From Nocardia cyriacigeorgica GUH-2 (GTDB lineage Bacteria > Actinomycetota > Actinomycetes > Mycobacteriales > Mycobacteriaceae), in contig NC_016887.1 of NCBI RefSeq assembly GCF_000284035.1, forward strand, positions 2,108,001 to 2,172,000: a stretch of 64,000 nt of DNA, given 5' to 3'. The position numbers and the translations under genes were made by a program. The notes beneath the pieces were generated by a model that saw only the letters and a list, made by a program, of their open reading frames with translations, searched no databases and was not told where the DNA came from. Shown here piece by piece: positions 1 to 9,274 of the stretch; within the stretch, counting starts at the first letter, position 1, and the number at the start of each line of letters is the position of its first letter.

Positions 1-1
1 G

Positions 2-682
2 GCGCGCACGGTGTGCTCGACGGTGCTGAGCCTGCGTAAGGCGCAGAACCTGCGGGTGCGCCTGCCGCTGGCCGAGGTCACCATCGCCGCGGCCGACGCC
101 GACCGGCTGGCGCCCTACGCCGACATCATCGCCGACGAGGTGAACGTCAAGAAGGTGGATCTGACCACCGATGTGGCCTCGCACGGCCGGTTCGAGCTGG
201 TCGTCAATGCCCGCGCGGCGGGTCCGCGGCTGGGCAAGGACGTGCAGACGGTGATCAAGGCGGTCAAGGCCGGCGAGTGGTCGGAGAACGCCGAGGGCGT
301 GGTCAGCGCGGCCGGGATCGAGCTGCTGCCCGAGGAGTACACCCAGCGCCTGGTGGCGGCCGAACCGGAGTCGACCGCCGCGCTGCCGGGCAATGCCGGT
401 CTGGTGGTGCTGAATTCGGTGGTCACCGAGGAGCTGGAGGCCGAGGGCTGGGCTCGCGACCTGATCCGTGATCTCCAGGAGACTCGTAAGTCGCTCGGCC
501 TGGAGGTTTCCGACCGGATCACCGTGGTGCTCGAGGTGCCGGAGGAGCGGCAGGCGTGGGCGCAGACCCATCGGGATCTGATCGCCGGCGAAATCCTGGC
601 TACCGAGCTGAGCTTCGGTGCGGCGGGCGCCGACGCGGCCGAACTGGTCGGCGGGGTCCGCGCTGCGGTCGCGAAGGTCTGA
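2..682 (+). CDS. ileS: Isoleucyl-tRNA synthetase, C-terminal part (cut by window edge)
   Basis: This is the last ~226 residues of isoleucine-tRNA ligase, which charges tRNA-Ile in the cytoplasm. The frame is open from base 2, so the start lies upstream of the window. Visible parts are the end of the anticodon-binding region (an [13 protein letters not shown] stretch) and the C-terminal extension with [21 protein letters not shown], both typical of the long actinobacterial/eukaryote-like IleS. The catalytic HIGH and KMSKS motifs are outside the window. In M. tuberculosis ileS (Rv1536) is followed by dinX (Rv1537), and dinB follows here too. A hairpin directly after the stop suggests this gene ends its transcript. 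Confidence is high from the motifs and the synteny. Confidence 0.93.
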   Translation, partial: ARTVCSTVLSLRKAQNLRVRLPLAEVTIAAADADRLAPYADIIADEVNVKKVDLTTDVASHGRFELVVNARAAGPRLGKDVQTVIKAVKAGEWSENAEGVVSAAGIELLPEEYTQRLVAAEPESTAALPGNAGLVVLNSVVTEELEAEGWARDLIRDLQETRKSLGLEVSDRITVVLEVPEERQAWAQTHRDLIAGEILATELSFGAAGADAAELVGGVRAAVAKV

Positions 683-689
683 GATAGGG

Positions 690-730
690 GCCGGTGTGGG
701 CGGTGGATGCGTTCTGCCGTCCACACCGGC
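690..730 (+). terminator. Hairpin after ileS
   Basis: A perfect 10-bp inverted repeat (690-699 GCCGGTGTGG, 721-730 CCACACCGGC) with a 21-nt loop starts 7 nt after the ileS stop. There is no U tract, as is common for actinobacterial terminators. Inferred intrinsic terminator. Confidence 0.6.
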
Positions 731-745
731 TCGCGCTCGCCGCAA

Positions 746-761
746 AGTGACGTAAATCACA
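746..761 (+). promoter_or_regulatory. Candidate CRP/GlxR-type site
   Basis: AGTGA-CGTAAA-TCACA matches the CRP-family consensus TGTGA-N6-TCACA at nine of ten specified bases. It lies 176 bp upstream of the NlpC/P60 start and 64 bp after ileS. Mycobacterial CRP (Rv3676) and corynebacterial GlxR recognise this palindrome and control cell-wall enzymes such as rpfA. Control of the downstream hydrolase is inferred. Confidence 0.5.
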
Positions 762-936
762 CCCCAGCTATTTGCTGAACCCGCCGTGCGCGCATTTCCC
801 GCGCGGCACAATCAGGGCTGTTGCTGCTGGGGCTGATGATCCTGCCGGTGCCGCAGTGACTATCGGTACGGATTGTTCTACCTGATACGCGTCCCGGTGG
901 ACGGCTCGTCGGCCGGGCCGACCGAAGGGCGAGCAC

Positions 937-1482
937 GTGACGAGAACCCCGCTGCGCCGGATCATCACCGGCTTCTGCTTCGCCGCCCTCGCGGCATTCA
1001 CCCTGGCCACCCCCGCCGTGGCCGCACCCGACACCGGAAGCGCCTCCGGCAGCGGCGGCTCCGGATCGTCGTCGGGTTCCGGGTCGGGTTCGGGCTCGGG
1101 CAGTTCCAGCGGCTCGGCCGCGCTGCCGCTGCCCAGCCCCGCCGGGCTCGGCGCCCTCGCGGTCGCGGTCACCCAGACCGGTAAGCCCTACGAATGGGGG
1201 AGCGAGGGGCCGCATTCCTGGGACTGCTCGGCGCTGGTGCAATGGGCTTTCGCGCAGGTCGGGGTGCGGTTGCCGCGCACCACCTGGGAACAGGCCGAGG
1301 TGGGCGCGGAGGTGCCGCGCTATGCCCTCTCACCCGGCGATGTGGTGATCCTGAACGCCGACGCCTCGCACGTCGGGATCTACGCCGGCTTCGGCCAGAT
1401 ATTCAACGCCTACGGCCGCGGCGTCCCGGTCGGTCTCGCGCCGCTGAGCCAGTTCGAGATCTACAGCATCCGCCGATTCTGA
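937..1482 (+). CDS. Secreted NlpC/P60 peptidoglycan endopeptidase
   Basis: The 181-residue protein begins at GTG, with GAAGGG about 7 nt upstream. Residues 1-29 form a signal peptide (TRTPLRR, hydrophobic core, ending TPAVAA). A Gly/Ser-rich linker follows to about residue 60, then an NlpC/P60 domain. The catalytic Cys97 lies in DCSALVQWAF, His145 in HVGIYAG, and a polar third residue is near Asn157. Such enzymes cut the D-Glu-mDAP bond of peptide stems; RipA-type homologues act in daughter-cell separation. The Gly/Ser linker replaces the coiled coil of RipA, so this is a small RipD/RpfB-neighbour-like member and not RipA itself. The protein is exported. A CRP-like palindrome lies upstream. 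Confidence 0.85.
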   Translation: MTRTPLRRIITGFCFAALAAFTLATPAVAAPDTGSASGSGGSGSSSGSGSGSGSGSSSGSAALPLPSPAGLGALAVAVTQTGKPYEWGSEGPHSWDCSALVQWAFAQVGVRLPRTTWEQAEVGAEVPRYALSPGDVVILNADASHVGIYAGFGQIFNAYGRGVPVGLAPLSQFEIYSIRRF

Positions 1483-1497
1483 CCGTTGCGGATGGCA

Positions 1498-1539
1498 ACG
1501 GCCGGGCCACCGGGGAAATGTCACCGGCGGCCCGGCCGT
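1498..1539. terminator. Bidirectional terminator between convergent genes
   Basis: A 16-bp stem (15 of 16 pairs; arms 1498-1513 and 1524-1539) with a 10-nt loop sits between the NlpC/P60 stop and the galU stop on the other strand. Confidence 0.75.
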
Positions 1540-1561
1540 GCTCGCTCTGTGCGGTGCCGGC

Positions 1562-2437
1562 TCAGTCGATCAGCTGACGCAACCGCGGACCGTAATCGGG
1601 ATGCGCCAGCGCCGAAGCGAACTGCGCCACCAGGTAGTCGGCCGGGTTGCCGGTGTCGTACCAGCGGCCCTTGATGACCTGGCCGTAGACGGCGTGCCCG
1701 GCGGCGAAGGCGTTGATGGCGTCGGTGAGGTAGACCTCGCCGGTGCGGTGGGTGTACCAGGCCTCGGTCTGCTTGCGCAGTTCCTCGATGATGCCGGGCG
1801 TCACCACGTACCCGCCGATCGCCGCGTACGCCGACGGGGCGTCCTCCGGCTTCGGCTTCTCCATCAGGCCGGAGATGCGCAGCAGTCCGTTGTCGAGGTC
1901 CTCGTGCACCATCGGCACGCCGTAGCGCTGCGATTCGGCCGGATCCATCGGCATCAGCGCCAGCACCGGGCAGCCGGTGGTCTCGTAGGCGGTGATGAGC
2001 TGCTGGGCGCGCGGGGTCTCGGCGACGAAGACGTCATCGGGCCACAGCACCAGCATCGGCTCGTCGCCCAGCGCGCGGGCGGCGTTGAGCACCGGGGTGC
2101 CGTTGCCGTACGGGCCGTGCTGGTCCAGGTAGGTGATGTGGCCCAGGCGCGAGAGTTCGCCCACCTCTTCGACCGCATCGGCGTAGGCGGTCTTGCCGTC
2201 GGCGCGCAGCTGCGCCACCAGCGCCGGATTGGGCCGGAAGTGGTCCTGGATCAGCGATTTACCGCCGCTGACCACGATGGTGATATCGGTGATCCCGGAG
2301 GCGACCAGTTCGCGCACGGTGTGCTCGATCACCGGCTTGTCGCCGACCGGCAGCATCTCCTTGGGGATCGCCTTGGTCAGCGGTAGCAGGCGGGAACCGA
2401 TACCGGCGGCGGGAATCACAGCCTTGCGGATCATCAT
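1562..2437 (-). CDS. galU: UTP--glucose-1-phosphate uridylyltransferase
   Basis: A 291-residue GalU makes UDP-glucose from UTP and glucose-1-phosphate in the cytoplasm, feeding trehalose, glycolipid and cell-wall polysaccharide synthesis. The N-terminal nucleotide-binding signature KAVIPAAGIGSRLLPLTK is followed by PKEMLPVGDKPVIEH, and VLWPDDVF, GLMEKPKPEDAPS and GRWYDTGNPADYL complete the family pattern. The start was set at the first of two adjacent ATGs at 2437. A GTG 10 codons upstream is in frame but adds a non-conserved peptide, and no clear Shine-Dalgarno decides. galU is convergent with the NlpC gene and divergent from dinB. Confidence 0.95.
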   Translation of the reverse strand: MMIRKAVIPAAGIGSRLLPLTKAIPKEMLPVGDKPVIEHTVRELVASGITDITIVVSGGKSLIQDHFRPNPALVAQLRADGKTAYADAVEEVGELSRLGHITYLDQHGPYGNGTPVLNAARALGDEPMLVLWPDDVFVAETPRAQQLITAYETTGCPVLALMPMDPAESQRYGVPMVHEDLDNGLLRISGLMEKPKPEDAPSAYAAIGGYVVTPGIIEELRKQTEAWYTHRTGEVYLTDAINAFAAGHAVYGQVIKGRWYDTGNPADYLVAQFASALAHPDYGPRLRQLID

Positions 2438-2767
2438 GGACCGATCATCACATATCCGGCGCGCCACCGAGTCCGATCCCCGGTCCGGATCGGCGGTTCA
2501 CCGGTACCTGAGCCGGCGTGATCGGGGCAGGTCACGGCCGATTCCGGCGCGTCCGCGGGAGCAGGAACCGTCCGGCTATCCGGCAGCGACGCCCGGGCAT
2601 CGGCCCGCGCCGTGCCCGGCACAGGTGAGGGTGCCGGACCTGTCGGTGCCCGCGCGTACATTCCTGGGCATGCGTGCCAGTCCCGGGATCGTCACCGCGC
2701 ACAGTGACCTGCGTCCGGCACCCGGAACTCTCGCCGCCCGGACCAGCCAACGCCCGGCGACGCGCCG
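2438..2767. other. Intergenic region galU/dinB
   Basis: This is 330 bp between divergent genes. Open frames here have no recognisable protein content. It presumably holds both promoters, but no element is clear enough to place. Confidence 0.4.
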
Positions 2768-4291
2768 GTGAGCGCGCAGCATCCGGCGGGGTCCGGCGGC
2801 GCTGCCGCCTACCCCGACGCCGTCACTTCCCGGCGCTGGGTACTGCACATCGACATGGACGCGTTCTTCGCCTCCTGTGAACAGCTCACCCGGCCGACGC
2901 TGCGCGGCCGTCCGGTGCTCGTCGGCGGCACCGGCGGACGCGGTGTGGTCGCGGGAGCCAGCTACGAGGCGCGGGTGTACGGGGCGCGCTCGGCGATGCC
3001 GATGCATCAGGCGCGGCGCCTGGTCGGGGTGACGGCGGTGGTGGTGCCGCCGCGCGGCGCCGTCTACGGGGTGATGAGCGGGCGGGTGTTCGACGCTCTG
3101 CGCGCCCGGATCCCGGTGCTCGAGACGTTGTCGTTCGACGAGGCGTTCGGCGAGCCGGACGAGCTGGCGGGCGCGTCGGTGCGCCGGGTCCACGAGTTCT
3201 GCGCCGAGCTGCGGGCGCTGGTGCGCGAACGCACCGGGCTGGTCGCCTCGGTCGGCGCCGGTACCGGCAAACAGCTCGCCAAGATCGCCTCCGGCCTGGC
3301 AAAACCCGATGGCATCCGGGTCGTGTCGCCCGCCGAACAGCAGCAGCTGCTGGCCGCGCTGCCGGTGCGCAAGCTGTGGGGGATCGGTCCGGTGGCCGAT
3401 GCGAAACTGCGGTCACTGGGCATCGAGACGGTCGGTGCGTTCGCGGCGCTGCCGGAGCAGGAGGCGGTGTCGATTCTGGGCAGCAGCGTCGGCGCCGCGC
3501 TGCACCGGCTGGCCCGCGGTATCGACGACCGGCCGGTCACCGAGCGGGCCGAGGCCAAACAGATCAGCGCCGAGACCACCGTCGAGCACGACATCGTGAC
3601 CCTGGATCGGCTGCGCCTGGCCATCGACGAGATGGCCGCTGCCGCCCACCGCCGCCTGGCCCGCGACGGCCGCGCCGCCCGCACCGTGGTGCTCAAACTC
3701 AAGAAATCCGACATGAGCATCGTCACCAGATCCTTCACCCTGCCCTACGCAACTGAGGATCTGGCCACCCTCACCGCCGCCGCCCAGCGTTCGGCCATCG
3801 ACCCGCAGGACCTCGGGCCCATCCGCCTGGTGGGTGTCGGTTACGCGGGGCTGTCGGATGTGCGTCAGGAGTCGCTGTTCCCGGATCTGGACCGGATGCC
3901 GGAGCTCGCTGCCGTGGGGCGCGCGGACGAGGCGGAAATCGACGAACCGGTGTTCACCGCCGCGGGCCGTGGTGCCGGTCCGGGGCCGTCGGCGGAGGCG
4001 GATGCGGTGCCGGTCGCCGTCTCGCCCCTGGTAGGAGCGATCGCCGAGGGCGCGGCGGCGTCCGGTTCGGGTGAGGCGCGTGACGGTGCGCCGACGCAGT
4101 CCGCCCCGCACTGGCAGCCCGGCAGCGACGTGCGTCATCCCGAGTTCGGCCACGGCTGGGTGCAGGGTGCGGGCCACGGCCGGGTGACGGTGCGGTTCGA
4201 GACCCGCTCGACGGGGCCCGGTCCGGCGCGTACCTTCGCGGCAGACGATCCCGCACTGTCGCGGGCCGACCCGCTGGGCAGTCTGGACTGA
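2768..4291 (+). CDS. dinB: Y-family DNA polymerase IV, DinB1/DinX type
   Basis: This 507-residue translesion polymerase starts at GTG. The palm motifs are present: [10 protein letters not shown] (Asp29) and SFDEAFGEP (Asp124/Glu125) bind the catalytic metals. A helix-hairpin-helix region [21 protein letters not shown] follows, then the little finger (about 240-360). Residues ~365-450 form a disordered Ala/Gly/Pro linker. The last ~60 residues ([15 protein letters not shown], then [13 protein letters not shown]) form a small domain found at the C-terminus of mycobacterial DinB1. The position after ileS matches Rv1537. No SOS box was seen, in line with the DNA-damage-independent behaviour reported for mycobacterial DinB proteins. 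Confidence 0.93.
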   Translation: MSAQHPAGSGGAAAYPDAVTSRRWVLHIDMDAFFASCEQLTRPTLRGRPVLVGGTGGRGVVAGASYEARVYGARSAMPMHQARRLVGVTAVVVPPRGAVYGVMSGRVFDALRARIPVLETLSFDEAFGEPDELAGASVRRVHEFCAELRALVRERTGLVASVGAGTGKQLAKIASGLAKPDGIRVVSPAEQQQLLAALPVRKLWGIGPVADAKLRSLGIETVGAFAALPEQEAVSILGSSVGAALHRLARGIDDRPVTERAEAKQISAETTVEHDIVTLDRLRLAIDEMAAAAHRRLARDGRAARTVVLKLKKSDMSIVTRSFTLPYATEDLATLTAAAQRSAIDPQDLGPIRLVGVGYAGLSDVRQESLFPDLDRMPELAAVGRADEAEIDEPVFTAAGRGAGPGPSAEADAVPVAVSPLVGAIAEGAAASGSGEARDGAPTQSAPHWQPGSDVRHPEFGHGWVQGAGHGRVTVRFETRSTGPGPARTFAADDPALSRADPLGSLD

Positions 4292-4408
4292 CGGGTACGC
4301 GCCCGACCGACCGGCGGGTAGCCTTGGTACCTCGTGCAGCGTCGCCGGTCGGGCGGGGCTGCCATAGTGCCAACGACACAACCCCACTCGAACGCAAAGG
4401 ACGAGCAG

Positions 4409-4915
4409 TTGAAGCTTCGTAAGACCGGACGCATCGCCATCGCGGGTCTGGCCGTCGCCGCCGCGCTGACCATGACCGCGTGTGGTGGCGACGACAAGGA
4501 TTCGGACAAGCCGGCCAAGTCGACCACCACCAGCCAGTCGACGACTGCCGAAGCGGCCGCCGATCTGCCGCCGGTTCCGACCGTCGATGAGCTCAACGCT
4601 CAGTTGCAGCGCGCGCTCGACCCGAACGTGCCGAACGAAGAGAAGCTGGAAATGATCCAGGGCGCCGAGGCGGATCCGAACCTGCCGACCACGCTGACGC
4701 AGGTCTACCAGCAGTCCGGCGCCTCCATCCAGGTGGTCAGCGTGGCGCCGTTGGGCGACACGATCAGCGCCACCACGAACTTCGTGATCAACGGTCAGAC
4801 CAACGAGGTCACGGTGCCGTTCGTCGCTGAGGACGGCAAGTGGAAGGTCCAGCAGCAGTGGGCTTGCGACATGCTGACGGCGGCCAGCATGCAGTCGCCC
4901 GCTTGCCCGGCTTGA
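4409..4915 (+). CDS. MTB12-like secreted lipoprotein
   Basis: The start is TTG at 4409, chosen because AAAGGA lies 7 nt upstream and the signal peptide then begins correctly (LKLRKTGR). An upstream in-frame GTG at 4334 would bury the signal peptide. The 168-residue product has a lipobox-like MTAC followed by GGDDKDSD and a Thr/Ser linker. Then comes a ~110-residue domain: ELNAQLQRALDPNVPNEEKL, an FVINGQ strand, VPFVAEDGKWKVQQQWACD and a terminal Cys. This matches the M. tuberculosis low-molecular-weight antigen MTB12 (Rv2376c) and related NTF2-like lipoproteins. The function is unknown. Two cysteines near the C-terminus probably form a disulfide. A strong terminator follows, so it appears monocistronic. 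Confidence 0.75.
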   Translation: MKLRKTGRIAIAGLAVAAALTMTACGGDDKDSDKPAKSTTTSQSTTAEAAADLPPVPTVDELNAQLQRALDPNVPNEEKLEMIQGAEADPNLPTTLTQVYQQSGASIQVVSVAPLGDTISATTNFVINGQTNEVTVPFVAEDGKWKVQQQWACDMLTAASMQSPACPA

Positions 4916-4940
4916 TCGGCGAAACAGCAGTCGCATAGCA

Positions 4941-4971
4941 GCGGCCGGTGCCCTGGCTGGGCGCCGGCCGC
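4941..4971 (+). terminator. Strong hairpin terminator
   Basis: A 12-bp stem (arms 4941-4952 and 4960-4971, one G-U pair) with a 7-nt loop lies 25 nt after the lipoprotein stop. It also argues against any emb start upstream of about 5000. Confidence 0.8.
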
Positions 4972-5040
4972 TCTCGATTGCCCGTCAGCTCGCTCGCCGG
5001 CGAAATCTCACCGCCGCCCTACCCGCTAGTATCGGGCTCC

Positions 5041-8000
5041 GTGGCTGACACGATGGTGTGGGCGGGCGAACGGCCCGGCGAGACAACCGAACCCCGTCCG
5101 GCGCCCGCTGATCGTGGTGGCTGGGCGCGGCCGGTCGCCATCGTCGCCGCCCTCATCGGTGCGCTGTGCGCCCTCGCGGTGCCGTTCCTGCCGGTGCGCA
5201 TGGATGCCGCCACGATCACCTGGCCGCAGGACGACGCCGCCCGCAGTGTCGCCGCGCCACTGGTGTCGTACGCGCCGATCGGACTGACCGCCGAGGTGCC
5301 GTGCGCGGCGATCTCGCAGCTGGCCGATTCCGGCGGTGTGGTGTTCTCGACCATCCCGCGTCAGTCGGCCGATATGGAGCGCTACGGCTTCGTCGTCAAG
5401 GTCGTCGCCGATACCCCCGAGCGTCCCGGCCGGGTGGACGCGGTCTCGCGCAACACCCTGCTGTGGTCGGCGCCGCTGGATCAGGTGCGCGGTCAGGGCT
5501 GCGCGCTGTCGATCGACGTCTCCACCGCGCGGGCCGCCGTCACGGTCGCCGGCGCCGGACCCGCGGGTGCGGCCACCGAGCGTGATCTGCGGCCGCAGGT
5601 GGTCGGCGTGTTCAGCGACCTGGCGGGTGCCGTGCCCGACGGGATGCGCGTCGATGTCGAGGTCGACTCCCGCTATGCCACCTCGCCGACGCCGATCAAG
5701 CTCATCGTCATCGCGCTCGCCGTGCTGGCCACACTGTTCTCGCTGGTGGCGCTGTACCGGCTGGACCGTCTCGACGGCCGCCGCTCCCGCCGGTTCCTGC
5801 CGTCGCGCTGGTGGCGGTTGACGCCGGTCGACTGGGTGGTCTTCGCGACCCTGGGCGTCTGGCATTTCATCGGCGCCAACACCTCCGACGACGGCTACAT
5901 CCTCGGCATGGCGCGCGGTGCCCAGAGTTCGGGCTACATGTCCAACTACTACCGCTGGTTCTCCGTCGACGAGGCGCCGTTCTACACCCCCTACACCGAT
6001 GTCATCGGCTGGATGACGCATGTGTCGGTGGCGAGCACCTGGGTGCGGCTGCCGGTGCTGTTGTCGGCGCTGGTCTGCTGGTGGGTGATCAGCCGTGAGG
6101 TGATCCCGCGCCTCGGTGCCGGCGTGCGCGACAGCAGGATCGCGGTGTGGACCTCCGCGTTGATGTTCCTGGCGTTCTGGCTGCCCTACAACAACGGCCT
6201 GCGCGCGGAGTTCGTGGTGGCCACCGGTGTGATCCTGACCTGGGTGTCGGTCGAACGCGCCATCGCCACCCGGCGGCTGCTGCCCGCCGCGCTGGCGATC
6301 GGTATCGCCGCGATGACGTTGACCGCCGCACCCTCGGGCGTGATCTGTGTGGCGGCGCTGATCGCCGGCGCCCGCACGGTGACGGCGGTGATCGTGCACC
6401 GCGCCAAGACCATCGGCTACCTGGCCCAGCTGCTGCCGCTGTTCGCGGTGGGCGTGCTGGTGCTGACGGTGATCTTCGCCGACCGCAGCTTCGCCGCCTT
6501 CACCGAGATGCTCTATGTGCACGACCGGATCGGTCCCGGTGAGTCCTGGTTCTTCGAATACCTGCGCTACCAGTACCTGATCCAGCCCAGCGGCGACGGC
6601 TGGCTGACCCGCCGGTTCGGTGTGTTCCTGATGTTCCTGTGCCTGCTGGTGTGCGTGGTCACCATGCTGCGCCGCGGCGGCCACATCCCCGGCACGGCGG
6701 CCGGACCCTCGCGGCGCATCATCGGCATCACCTTCGGCGCCATGGTGCTGATGATGTTCGCGCCCACCAAGTGGAACCACCAGTTCGGTGTCTTCGCCGG
6801 CCTGGCCGCCTGCGCCGCCGCGCTGGCCGCCGTCGCGGTGAGCGCGAAGGTGATGCGTCCGGTACGTAACCGCGCGCTGTTCGCGGCGGCGGTCTTCTTC
6901 ACCCTCGCGATGAGTTTCGTTGCCGCCAACGGCTATTGGTATGTCTCGTCGTGGGGCATCCCATGGTGGGACAAGCCGCCGTCGTTCGCCGGTTTCGGGT
7001 TCTCGACGTTCATGATGGGCCTGACGGTGCTGGCGCTCGCCGTGGCCGCGTGGTTCCACATCCGCCCGGGCACCGAACCGGCGCCACAGTCGGCGGCGGG
7101 GCGGCTCGCGCGCACACCGGTGCTGATGATCGTGGCCGCCGCCATGGTGGTCTTCGAGGTGGCCTCCTTCGCCAAGGCCGCCGTCGCCCAGTACCCGGCC
7201 TATTCGCTCGCGAAATCGAATATCGCCGCGACCTTCTCCGACGGCTGCGGCCTGGCCGATGACGTGCTCGTCGAGCCGGATCCGAACGCCTCGATGTTGC
7301 GGCCACTGTCCGGCGATACCGCCGCCGCGCTGGCCGGTCCGGAATCCACCGGGTTCACCCCGAACGGTGTCGCGCCCGTGCTGGTATCCGAGGAACTCGA
7401 AACCAGTACCGGGCGGGCCAATACGGTGTCGTCGGATCCGGACGAGATCCGCGATGCGGCGGCCTCGGCGGGTTCGACCTCCGACACCTCGACCGGCCGC
7501 GGCGTCAATGGCAGCAACGTGCCGTTGCCGTTCGGCCTGGACCCGGCCACCACGCCGGTGCTCGGCACCTACAGCCCGGCCGATCAGGTGCCGGCGAGTT
7601 TGACCACCGACTGGTACCGGCTGCCGGAGGCGGTCGACGGCAGCCGCGGCGACATCATCGCCATCGCGGTCGCCGGGCGGATCCGCTCGGTCGACGCCGA
7701 CGGTATCGAACGCCCGGGTCAGCGCCTGGAACTCGAATACGGCAGCACCCAGCCCGACGGCAGCGTCGCCCCGCGCGGCATGATCCTGCCGCTGGATATC
7801 GGCCCGGCGCCGGTGTGGCGCAATCTGCGGGTCCCGCTGGATCAGCTGCCCGGCGACGCCGATGTGGTGCGCCTGGTCGCCGAGGACAAGGATCTCGGCG
7901 CCGACCAATGGCTGGCGGTCACCCCGCCGCGCGTCCCGCAGACCACCACCGTGACCGAACTGCTCGGCTCGCAGACCCCGGTGCTGCTGGACTGGGCGGT

Positions 8001-8328
8001 CGGCCTGAATTTCCCGTGCCAGAACCACCTGCCCACCCGCTACGGCGTCTCCGAACTGCCGCAGTACCGGATCCTGCCCGACCGCAACGGCGCCTCCATC
8101 ACGACCATGTGGCAGGCCCACGACGGCGGCGGCCCGCTCGGCTGGACCCAGCTGCTGTTCACCGCGCGCACCCTGCCCGCGTATCTGGATCAGGACTGGG
8201 ACCGGGACTGGGGTTCCATCGAACAGTTCATCCCGGTGGACCCGGAGGCCGAGCCGGCCCGTCTCACGGTCGAGCAGGTCCAGCGCTCGGGGACGTGGAC
8301 GCCGGGCCACATCATCACCTCGTACTGA
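5041..8328 (+). CDS. Emb-family cell-wall arabinosyltransferase
   Basis: This 1095-residue GT-C membrane enzyme belongs to the EmbA/B/C family. It transfers arabinofuranose from decaprenyl-phosphoryl arabinose to arabinogalactan or lipoarabinomannan, outside the cytoplasmic membrane. The order is a first TM helix near residue 40, an extracytoplasmic lectin-like domain, a second TM near 220, then the loop with NTSDDGYILGMAR (Asp283-Asp284, the GT-C catalytic acid pair). About ten further TM helices follow to residue ~720, then a C-terminal carbohydrate-binding domain with LDWAVGLNFPCQNHLPTRYG. GTG 5041 was chosen because the open frame extends back into the preceding terminator. It is a solitary emb gene, away from any embCAB cluster. 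Ethambutol-class drugs target this family. Confidence 0.9.
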   Translation: MADTMVWAGERPGETTEPRPAPADRGGWARPVAIVAALIGALCALAVPFLPVRMDAATITWPQDDAARSVAAPLVSYAPIGLTAEVPCAAISQLADSGGVVFSTIPRQSADMERYGFVVKVVADTPERPGRVDAVSRNTLLWSAPLDQVRGQGCALSIDVSTARAAVTVAGAGPAGAATERDLRPQVVGVFSDLAGAVPDGMRVDVEVDSRYATSPTPIKLIVIALAVLATLFSLVALYRLDRLDGRRSRRFLPSRWWRLTPVDWVVFATLGVWHFIGANTSDDGYILGMARGAQSSGYMSNYYRWFSVDEAPFYTPYTDVIGWMTHVSVASTWVRLPVLLSALVCWWVISREVIPRLGAGVRDSRIAVWTSALMFLAFWLPYNNGLRAEFVVATGVILTWVSVERAIATRRLLPAALAIGIAAMTLTAAPSGVICVAALIAGARTVTAVIVHRAKTIGYLAQLLPLFAVGVLVLTVIFADRSFAAFTEMLYVHDRIGPGESWFFEYLRYQYLIQPSGDGWLTRRFGVFLMFLCLLVCVVTMLRRGGHIPGTAAGPSRRIIGITFGAMVLMMFAPTKWNHQFGVFAGLAACAAALAAVAVSAKVMRPVRNRALFAAAVFFTLAMSFVAANGYWYVSSWGIPWWDKPPSFAGFGFSTFMMGLTVLALAVAAWFHIRPGTEPAPQSAAGRLARTPVLMIVAAAMVVFEVASFAKAAVAQYPAYSLAKSNIAATFSDGCGLADDVLVEPDPNASMLRPLSGDTAAALAGPESTGFTPNGVAPVLVSEELETSTGRANTVSSDPDEIRDAAASAGSTSDTSTGRGVNGSNVPLPFGLDPATTPVLGTYSPADQVPASLTTDWYRLPEAVDGSRGDIIAIAVAGRIRSVDADGIERPGQRLELEYGSTQPDGSVAPRGMILPLDIGPAPVWRNLRVPLDQLPGDADVVRLVAEDKDLGADQWLAVTPPRVPQTTTVTELLGSQTPVLLDWAVGLNFPCQNHLPTRYGVSELPQYRILPDRNGASITTMWQAHDGGGPLGWTQLLFTARTLPAYLDQDWDRDWGSIEQFIPVDPEAEPARLTVEQVQRSGTWTPGHIITSY

Positions 8329-8339
8329 GGTGTGCCCGG

Positions 8340-9269
8340 CTAACCCGCGTTCTTCAGCACGATCCGATGAGCCAGCGCGATCAGATCGTTCCCGGTCAAC
8401 CCCGGGTACCCGTGCAGCATCTCGCGCCACCGCGCCGGCACTGCCGAGGCACCCCACCGCGCTCCCAGTAGCGCGCCCGCGATGGCGGCGGTGGTGTCGG
8501 TGTCGTTGCCCGCGCGCACGCACTGTTCCAGGGCGCGCGGCAGGTGTTCGGGTCCGGATCGGTCGGTGGTGGTGATGGCCCACCACGCGGTTTGCAGGGC
8601 GTGCACCACCCAGCCGTTCTTCGGGAAGTCCTGCGGGGTACCGGTTTCGGCTTGGTCGAGCAGCGGCGTCCAGTAGTCGGCGGCCGGGCTCGCGGCCACG
8701 TACTCGCGCACGCCGTCGAAGTTCGCTTCCAGGATCGCGTGCCGGATGGCGTGGCTCCAGATTTTGCACGCCTCGACGGCCTGCTGATCGTGGTGGGTCA
8801 GCAGCCCGATGGCGCCCGCCGCCCGGGCGCATTCGACCGGATCGGCGAGGTAGGCGAGGGCGACCGGCCCGGTGCGCATGAGCGAGCCGTTGCCGCCGGT
8901 CAGGCCTGGTAGTGACATGGCGACGGCCTGCATGCCGCGCGCCGAGGACGGCCGCACGCCGAGCACCTTCGAGGTCTGCACCCCGACGTCCGGCGGCTGC
9001 GAATCCCACCAGGCGACGAACCCGGCCGCCACCTCGTCCAGGTCGATGCCGCGGTCGGTCTTGTCGGCGGCCAGCGCGATGGCCATGGCCATGGCGGTGT
9101 CGTCGGTCCACTGGCCGGGTGCCCAGCCGAACATGCCGCCGCCGACCATTTCGATCACCTGATCCGCGGCCGGATAGGTGAATTCGTAGCCGGCGCCCAG
9201 CGCGTCACCGGCCGCGCCGCCGAGCAGCGCGCCGGCGGCCCGGTCCAGATGCGCGTCATCCAATATCAC
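8340..9269 (-). CDS. ADP-ribosylglycohydrolase family protein
   Basis: This 309-residue protein belongs to the DraG/ARH family, which removes ADP-ribose from proteins (or DNA/RNA in some members) using two Mg ions. Metal-binding signatures are GALLGGAAGDALGAGYEF near the N-terminus, QWTDDTAMAMA, and a C-terminal GNDTDTTAAIAGALLGARWG. These include the acidic residues of both metal sites. The start is GTG 9269, with AAGGGG 5 nt upstream inside the second copy of a duplicated 18-bp unit. It is convergent with emb, with only 11 bp between stops. The target is unknown; no ADP-ribosyltransferase gene lies nearby. Confidence 0.87.
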   Translation of the reverse strand: MILDDAHLDRAAGALLGGAAGDALGAGYEFTYPAADQVIEMVGGGMFGWAPGQWTDDTAMAMAIALAADKTDRGIDLDEVAAGFVAWWDSQPPDVGVQTSKVLGVRPSSARGMQAVAMSLPGLTGGNGSLMRTGPVALAYLADPVECARAAGAIGLLTHHDQQAVEACKIWSHAIRHAILEANFDGVREYVAASPAADYWTPLLDQAETGTPQDFPKNGWVVHALQTAWWAITTTDRSGPEHLPRALEQCVRAGNDTDTTAAIAGALLGARWGASAVPARWREMLHGYPGLTGNDLIALAHRIVLKNAG

Positions 9270-9274
9270 TGGTA

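Noticed and set aside
5026..9111. Very long minus-strand open frame over the emb gene
   Set aside because: It is a GC-rich antisense shadow: Arg/Gly/His-rich repeats, no domain, and it crosses the real ADP-ribosylglycohydrolase gene in another frame.
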